Below are positions 56,001 to 64,000 of a DNA stretch of 64,000 nt, piece after piece. Location of the stretch: assembly GCF_051020975.1 (NCBI RefSeq), contig NW_027478158.1:13702001-13766000 (forward strand), in the 5' to 3' direction. Positions within the stretch are counted from its first letter, which is position 1. Every line of letters starts with the position of its first letter. Both the position numbers and the translations under genes were made by a program. A model generated the notes under the pieces. The model saw only the letters and a list, made by a program, of their open reading frames with translations. It had not been told where the DNA came from and searched no databases. Origin of the DNA: Osmia lignaria lignaria. Taxonomy: Eukaryota > Arthropoda > Insecta > Hymenoptera > Megachilidae.

Positions 56001-59000
56001 ATCTCGATATATCTCGAAAACTACGCTTCTGATCAAAAAATATCATAGAAGATAAATTGTAGGAAACATAATTCTCTACAAAAAAGGTCTCTTAACATTT
56101 TGCCATAGCTCGCTTCGTTTCCGAGATATTTGCAGATATATCTCAAGGGCAGGGGCCTGACGGACATATTTCGAGATATTTCTTCTTCTTGTTGTTCTTC
56201 TTCTGCACAGCTAAGCTGGAGGTGGCATTTACAGATCGCAACAGTGCAGAGTTATCTCAAAGAAAGGGGCCACGGTGTTTCTGTATCTCTATTATGTTGG
56301 TGCGGCTTCGGAACTTTTAAATATCTTGATATATCTCGAGAACTACGCGCCTGATCAAAAAATATCAGAGAACATAAAAAGTAGGAAACATAATTCTGTA
56401 CAAAAAAGGTCTCTTAACATTTTGCCATAGCTCGCTTCGTTTCCGAGATATTTGCATATTTATCCCAAGGGAAGGGGCCTAACGGACATATTTCGAGATA
56501 TTTCTTCTTCTTGTTGTTCTTCTTCTGCACAGCTAAACTGGAAGTGGCATTTCCAGCTCGCAATAGTGCAGAGTTATCTCAAAGAAAGGAGCCACGGTGT
56601 TTCTGTATCTCTATTATGTTGGTGCGGCTTCGGAACTTTTAAATATCTTGATATATCTCGAGAACTACGCATCTGATCAAAAAATATCATAGAACATAAA
56701 ATGTAGGAAACTTAATTCTCTACAAAAAAGGTCTCTTAACATTTTGCCATAGCTCGCTTCGTTTCCGAGATATTTGCAGATTTATCTCAAGGGAAGGGGC
56801 CTGACGGACATATTTCGAGATATTTCTTCTTCTCGTTGTTCTTCTTCTGCACAGCTAAGCTGTAAGTGGCATTTGCGGCTCGCGCTAGTGCAGAGTTATC
56901 TCAAAGAAAGGGGCCACGGTGTTTCTGTATCTCTATTATGTTGGTGCGGCTTCGGAACTTTTAAATATCTTGATATATCTCGAGAACTACGCATCTGATC
57001 AAAAAATATCATACAACAGAAAAAGTAGGAAACTTAATTCTCTACGAAAAAGATCTCTTAACATTTTGCCATAGCTCGCTTCGTTTCCGAGATATTTGCA
57101 GATTTATCTCAAGGGAAGGGGCCTGACGGACATATTTCGAGATACTTCTTCTTCTTGTTGTTCTTCTTCTGCACAGCTAAGCTGGAAGTGGCATTTGCAG
57201 CTCGCAATAGTGCAGAGTTATCTCAAAGAAAGGGGCCACGGTGTTTCTGTATCTCTATTATGTTGGTGCGGCTTCGCAACTTTTAAATATCTCGATATAT
57301 CTCGAAAACTACGCTTCTGATCAAAAAATATCATACAACATAAATTGTAGGAAACATAATTCTCTACAAAAAAGGTCTCTTAACATTTTGCCATAGCTCG
57401 CTTCGTTTCCGAGATATTTGCAGATATATCTCAAGGGAAGGGGCCTAACGGACATATTTCGAGATATTTCTTCTTCTTGTTGTTCTTCTTCTGCACAGCT
57501 AAACTGGAAGTGGCATTTCCAGCTCGCAATAGTGCAGAGTTATCTCAAAGAAAGGGGCCACGGTGTTTCTGTATCTCTATTATGTTGGTGCGGCTTCGGA
57601 ACTTTTAAATATCTTGATATATCTCGAGAACTACGCATCTGATCAAAAAGTATCATAGAACATAAAAAGTAGGAAACTTAATTCTGTACAAAAAAGGTCT
57701 CTTAACATTTTGCCATAGCTCGCTTCGTTTCCGAGATATTTGCAGATTTATCTCAAGGGAAGGGGCCTGACGGACATATTTCGAGATATTTCTTCTTCTT
57801 GTTCTTCTTCTGCACAGCTAAGCTGGAAGTGGCATTTGCGGCTCGCACTAGTGCACAGTTATCTCAAAGAAAGGGGCCACGGTGTTTCTGTATCTCTATT
57901 ATGTTGGTGCGGCTTCGCAACTTTTAAATATCTCGATATATCTCGAAAACTACGCTTCTGATCAAAAAATATCATACAACATAAATTGTAGGAAACATAA
58001 TTCTCTACAAAAAAGGTCTCTTAACATTTTGCCATAGCTCGCTTCGTTTCCGAGATATTTGCAGATATATCTCAAGGGAAGGGGCCTAACGGACATATTT
58101 CGAGATATTTCTTCTTCTTGTTGTTCTTCTTCTGCACAGCTAAACTGGAAGTGGCATTTCCAGCTCGCAATAGTGCAGAGTTATCTCAAAGAAAGGGGCC
58201 ACGGTGTTTCTGTATCTCTATTATGTTGGTGCGGCTTCGGAACTTTTAAATATCTTGATATATCTCGAGAACTACGCATCTGATCAAAAAGTATCATAGA
58301 ACATAAAAAGTAGGAAACTTAATTCTGTACAAAAAAGGTCTCTTAACATTTTGCCATAGCTCGCTTCGTTTCCGAGATATTTGCAGATTTATCTCAAGGG
58401 AAGGGGCCTGACGGACATATTTCGAGATATTTCTTCTTCTTGTTCTTCTTCTGCACAGCTAAGCTGGAAGTGGCATTTGCGGCTCGCACTAGTGCACAGT
58501 TATCTCAAAGAAAGGGGCCACGGTGTTTCTGTATCTCTATTATGTTGGTGCGGCTTCGCAACTTTTAAATATCTCGATATATCTCGAAAACTACGCTTCT
58601 GATCAAAAAATATCATACAACATAAATTGTAGGAAACATAATTCTCTACAAAAAAGGTCGCTTAAGATTTTGCCATAGCTCGCTTCGTTTCCGAGATATT
58701 TGCAGATATATCTCAAGGGAAGGGGCCTGACGGACATATTTCGAGATATTTCTTCTTCTTGTTGTTCTTCTTCTGCACAGCTAAGCTGGAAGTGGCATTT
58801 CCGGCTCGCACTAGTGCAGAGTTATCTCAAAGAAAGGGGCCACGGTGTTTCTGTATCTCTATTATGTTGGTGCGGCTTCGGAACTTTTAAATATCTCGAT
58901 ATATCTCGAAAACTACGCTTCTGATCAAAAAATATCATAGAACATAAAAAGTAGGAAACTTAATTCTCTACAAAAAAGGTCTCTTAACATTTTGCCATAG

Positions 59001-60631
59001 CTCGCTTTGTTTCCGAGATATTTGCAGATTTATCTCAAGGGAAGGGGCCTGACGGACATATTTCGAGATATTTCTTCTTCTTGTTGTTCTTCTTCTGCAC
59101 AGCTAAGCTGGAAGTGGCATTTGCGGCTCGCACTAGTGCACAGTTATCTCAAAGAAAGGGGCCACGGTGTTTCTGTATCTCTATTATGTTGGTGCGGCTT
59201 CGCAACTTTTAAATATCTCGATATATCTCGAAAACTACGCTTCTGATCAAAAAATATCATACAACATAAATTGTAGGAAACATAATTCTCTACAAAAAAG
59301 GTCTCTTAACATTTTGCCATAGCTCGCTTCGTTTCCGAGATATTTGCAGATATATCTCAAGGGAAGGGGCCTGACGGACATATTTCGAGATATTTCTTCT
59401 TCTTGTTGTTCTTCTTCTGCACAGCTAAGCTGGAAGTGGCATTTGCGGCTCGCACTAGTGCAGAGTTATCTCAAAGAAAGGGGCCACGGTGTTTCTGTAT
59501 CTCTATTATGTTGGTGCGGCTTCGGAACTTTTAAATATCTCGATATATCTCGAAAACTACGCTTCTGATCAAAAAATATCATAGAACATAAAAAGTAGGA
59601 AACTTAATTCTCTACAAAAAAGGTCTCTTAACATTTTGCCATAGCTCGCTTCGTTTCCGAGATATTTGCAGATTTATCTCAAGGGAAGGGGCCTGACGGA
59701 CATATTTCGAGATATTTCTTCTTCTCGTTGTTCTTCTTCTGCACAGCTAAGCTGGAAGTGGCATTTGCAGCTCGCAATAGTGCAGAGATATCTCAAAGAA
59801 AGGGGCCACGGTGTTTCTGTATCTCTATTATGTTGGTGCGGCTTCGGAACTTTTAAATATCTTGATATATCTCGAGAACTACGCGTCTGATCAAAAAATA
59901 TCATAGAACATAAAAAGTAGGAAACATAATTCTGTACAAAAAAGGTCTCTTAACATTTTGCCATAGCTCGCTTCGTTTCCGAGATATTTGCAGATTTATC
60001 TCAAGGGAAGGGGCCTGACGGACATATTTCGAGATATTTCTTCTTCTTGTTGTTCTTCTTCTGCACAGCTAAGCTGGAAGTGGCATTTGCGGCTCGCACT
60101 AGTGCACAGTTATCTCAAAGAAAGGGGCCACGGTGTTTCTGTATCCCTATTATGTTGGTGCGGCTTCGGAACTTTTAAGTATCTCGATATATCTCGAAAA
60201 CTACGCTTCTGATCGAAAAATATCATAGAACCTAAATTGTAGGAAACATAATTCTCTACAAAAAACGTCTCTTAACATTTTGCCATAGCTCGCTTCGTTT
60301 CCGAGATATTTGCAGATTCAGCTCAAAGGAACTGGCCTGACGGACATATTTCGAGATATTTCTTCTTCTTTTTGTTCTTCCTCTGCACAGCTAAGCTGGA
60401 AGTGGCATTTGCAGCTCGCAATAGTGCAAAGTTATCTCAAAGAAAGGGGCCACGGTGTTTCTGTATCTCTATTATGTTGGTGGGGCTTCGGAACTTTTAA
60501 ATATCTTGATATATCTCGAGAACTACGCATCTGATCAAAAAATACCATAGAACATAAAAAGTAGGAAACTTAATTCTCTACAAAAAAGGTCGCTTAACAT
60601 TTTGCCATAGCTCGCTTCGTTTCCGAGATAT
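50015..60631. repeat. Mosaic higher-order repeats in the right block
   Basis: The monomer string at 50015-50981 recurs at 55164-56130 (spacing 5,149 bp, 16 monomers less one 3-bp deletion). The string at 53876-54842 recurs at 59666-60632 (spacing 5,790 bp, 18 monomers less two 3-bp deletions), and its first part again at 62242. Repeats are partial and break within monomers, so this is a patchwork with no single regular unit. Confidence 0.65.
57418..58699. repeat. 641-bp two-monomer tandem duplication
   Basis: 57418-58058 and 58059-58699 appear identical: one monomer of 322 bp and one of 319 bp lacking a GTT in the pyrimidine tract. The related strings at 32949-33589 and 51947-52587 have the pair only once. 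Confidence 0.85.
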
Positions 60632-63600
60632 TTGCATATTTATCTCAAGGGAAGGGGCCTGACGGACATATTTCGAGATATTTCTTCTTCTTGTTGTTCT
60701 TCTTCTGCACAGCTAAGCTGGAAGTGGCATTTGCGGCTCGCACTAGTGCACAGTTATCTCAAAGAAAGGGGCCACGGTGTTTCTGTATCTCTATTATGTT
60801 GGTGCGGCTTCGCAACTTTTAAATATCTCGATATATCTCGAAAACTACGCTTCTGATCAAAAAATATCATACAACATAAATTGTAGGAAACATAATTCTC
60901 TACAAAAAAGGTCTCTTAACATTTTGCCATAGCTCGCTTCGTTTCCGAGATATTTGCAGATATATCTCAAGGGAAGGGGCCTGACGGACATATTTCGAGA
61001 TATTTCTTCTTCTTGTTGTTCTTCTTCTGCACAGCTAAGCTGGAAGTGGCATTTGCAGCTCGCACTAGTGCAGAGTTATCTCAAAGAAAGGGGCCACGGT
61101 GTTTCTGTATCTCTATTATGTTGGTGCGGCTTCGGAACTTTTAAATATCTCGATATATCTCGAAAACTACGCTTCTGATCAAAAAATATCATAGAACATA
61201 AAAAGTAGGAAACGTAATTCTCTACAAAAAAGGTCTCTTAACATTTTGCCATAGCTCTCTTCGTTTCCGAGATATTTGCAGATTTATCTCAAGGGAAGGG
61301 GCCTGACGGACATATTTCGAGATACTTCTTCTTCTTGTTGTTCTTCTTCTGCACAGCTAAGCTGGAAGTGGCATTTGCGGCTCGCACTAGTGCACAGTTA
61401 TCTCAAAGAAAGGGGCCACGGTGTTTCTGTATCTCTATTATGTTGGTGCGGCTTCGGAACTTTTAAGTATCTCGATATATCTCGAAAACTACGCTTCTGA
61501 TCAAAAAATATCATAGAACCTAAATTGTAGGAAACATAATTCTCTACAAAAAACATCTCTTAACATTTTGCCATAGCTCGTTTCGTTTCCGAGATATTTG
61601 CAGATTCAGCTCAAAGGAACTGGCCTGACGGACATATTTCGAGATATTTCTTCTTCTTGTTGTTCTTCCTCTGCACAGCTAAGCTGGAAGTGGCATTTGC
61701 AGCTCGCAATAGTGCAGAGTTATCTCAAAGAAAGGGGCCACGGTGTTTCTGTATCTCTATTACGTTGGTGGGGCTTCGGAACTTTTAAATATCTTGATAT
61801 ATCTCGAGAGCTACGCATCTGATCAAAAAATACCATAGAACATAAAAAGTAGGAAACTTAATTCTCTACAAAAAAGGTCGCTTAACATTTTGCCATAGCT
61901 CGCTTCGTTTCCGAGATATTTGCATATTTATCTCAAGGGAAGGGGCCTGACGGACATATTTCGAGATATTTCTTCTTCTTGTTGTTCTTCTTCTGCACAG
62001 CTAAACTGGAAGTGGCATTTCCAGCTCGCAATAGTGCAGAGTTATCTCAAAGAAAGGAGCCACGGTGTTTCTGTATCTCTATTATGTTGGTGCGGCTTCG
62101 GAACTTTTAAATATCTTGATATATCTCGAGAACTACGCATCTGATCAAAAAATATCATAGAACATAAAATGTAGGAAACTTAATTCTCTACAAAAAAGGT
62201 CTCTTAACATTTTGCCATAGCTCGCTTCATTTCCGAGATATTTGCAGATTTATCTCAAGGGAAGGGGCCTGACGGACATATTTCGAGATATTTCTTCTTC
62301 TCGTTGTTCTTCTTCTGCACAGCTAAGCTGGAAGTGGCATTTGCAGCTCGCAATAGTGCAGAGATATCTCAAAGAAAGGGGCCACGGTGTTTCTGTATCT
62401 CTATTATGTTGGTGCGGCTTCGGAACTTTTAAATATCTTGATATATCTCGAGAACTACGCGTCTGATCAAAAAATATCATAGAACATAAAAAGTAGGAAA
62501 CATAATTCTGTACAAAAAAGGTCTCTTAACATTTTGCCATAGCTCGCTTCGTTTCCGAGATATTTGCAGATTTATCTCAAGGGAAGGGGCCTGACGGACA
62601 TATTTCGAGATATTTCTTCTTCTTGTTGTTCTTCTTCTGCACAGCTAAGCTGGAAGTGGCATTTGCGGCTCGCACTAGTGCACAGTTATCTCAAAGAAAG
62701 GGGCCACGGTGTTTCTGTATCTCTATTATGTTGGTGCGGCTTCGGAACTTTTAAGTATCTCGATATATCTCGAAAACTACGCTTCTGATCGAAAAATATC
62801 ATAGAACCTAAATTGGAGGAAACATAATTCTCTACAAAAAACGTCTCTTAACATTTTGCCATAGCTCGCTTCGTTTCCGAGATATTTGCAGATTCAGCTC
62901 AAAGGAACTGGCCTGACGGACATATTTCGAGATATTTCTTCTTCTTGTTGTTCTTCCTCTGCACAGCTAAGCTGGAAGTGGCATTTGCAGCTCGCAATAG
63001 TGCAAAGTTATCTCAAAGAAAGGGGCCACGGTGTTTCTGTATCTCTATTATGTTGGTGGGGCTTCGGAACTTTTAAATATCTTGATATATCTCGAGAACT
63101 ACGCATCTGATCAAAAAATACCATAGAACATAAAAAGTAGGAAACTTAATTCTCTACAAAAAAGGTCGCTTAACATTTTGCCATAGCTCGCTTCGTTTCC
63201 GAGATATTTGCATATTTATCTCAAGGGAAGGGGCCTGACGGACATATTTCGAGATATTTCTTCTTCTCGTTGTTCTTCTTCTGCACAGCTAAGCTGTAAG
63301 TGGCATTTGCGGCTCGCGCTAGTGCAGAGTTATCTCAAAGAAAGGGGCCACGGTGTTTCTGTATCTCTATTATGTTGGTGCGGCTTCGGAACTTTTAAAT
63401 ATCTTGATATATCTCGAGAACTACGCATCTGATCAAAAAATATCATAGAACATAAAAAGTAGGAAACATAATTCTCTACAAAAAAGGTCTCTTAACATTT
63501 TGCCATAGCTCGCTTCGTTTCCGAGATATTTGCAGATATATCTCAAGGGCAGGGGCCTGACGGACATATTTCGAGATATTTCTTCTTCTTGTTGTTCTTC

Positions 63601-64000
63601 TTCTGCACAGCTAAGCTGGAAGTGGCATTTACAGCTCGCAACAGTGCAGAGTTATCTCAAAGAAAGGGGCCACGGTGTTTCTGTATCTCTATTATGTTGG
63701 TGCGGCTTCGGAACTTTTAAATATCTTGATATATCTCGAGAACTACGCATCTGATCAAAAAATATCATAGAACATAAAAAGTAGGAAACTTAATTCTCTA
63801 CAGAAAAGGTCTCTTAACATTTTGCCATAGCTCTCTTCGTTTCCGAGATATTTGCAGATTTATCTCAAGGGAAGGGGCCTGACGGACATATTTCGAGATA
63901 CTTCTTCTTCTTGTTGTTCTTCTTCTGCACAGCTAAGCTGGAAGTGGCATTTGCAGCTCGCAATAGTGCAGAGTTATCTCAAAGAAAGGGGCCACGGTGT

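Larger units (their letters stand above)
42226..64000. repeat. 322-bp satellite array, right block
   Basis: About 67 monomers, still running at the window end. Up to about 47,727 it mirrors the satellite right of copy 1 minus the 8-monomer duplication. Three monomers (47761-48726) follow that are not in the corresponding place in the middle block. From 48,727 it resembles 29,407 onward. Beyond 50,000 it is a mosaic of recurring monomer strings with spacings of 2,576, 5,149 and 5,790 bp. No genes seen. Confidence 0.97.

Overview
The window looks like animal nuclear DNA, most likely from an arthropod. It is AT-rich. About 78% of it is one tandem satellite with a ~322-bp monomer. The only convincing genes lie in two copies of a DNA transposon, and their accessory genes appear to use short introns (about 70-170 bp) with good GT-AG sites. 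Nothing in it looks bacterial. The species cannot be fixed from the sequence. A centromeric or other heterochromatic location is an inference from the satellite alone.

Layout: 1-6511 satellite (about 20 monomers); 6512-13568 transposon copy 1 (7,057 bp); 13569-35141 satellite (about 67 monomers); 35142-42225 transposon copy 2 (7,084 bp); 42226-64000 satellite (about 67 monomers). The satellite shows nested higher-order structure: an 8-monomer duplication (2,575 bp), a 12-monomer unit present about three times (3,864 bp), a 641-bp two-monomer duplication, and several monomers that are visible crossover chimeras. Both transposon copies sit at the same target position in the same monomer, with the same satellite on each side. 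They are therefore one insertion later copied by a segmental duplication of at least 13 kb, not two insertions.

The transposon has 14-bp perfect terminal inverted repeats (GGGCACAGACTCCT) and TTAA target-site duplications, which suggests the Kolobok superfamily. Its main gene (9004-11814; 37661-40471) encodes a ~936-residue protein. The N-terminal half is a DDE transposase domain of the type usually labelled Mutator-like in arthropod proteins. The C-terminal part is a YqaJ/lambda-exonuclease-type PD-(D/E)xK nuclease with its catalytic residues present. The end arms are diverged mirror images of each other. Each carries a small three-exon gene transcribed outwards towards its own terminus, with matching splice sites, a matching C-terminus and a poly(A) signal at the same distance from the stop codon. 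The two small proteins share an acidic/basic first half; only the left one has a long Gly/Arg-rich (RGG-like) tail. A triplicated ~120-bp structured repeat overlaps the stop codon of the main gene.

Working model (inference): the DDE domain cuts and joins at TTAA, the fused exonuclease processes ends or helps repair, and the outward-facing small basic/RGG proteins are accessory nucleic-acid-binding factors. The transposase-nuclease fusion, the mirrored accessory genes and the use of the satellite's own TTAA site are the parts most worth pursuing.
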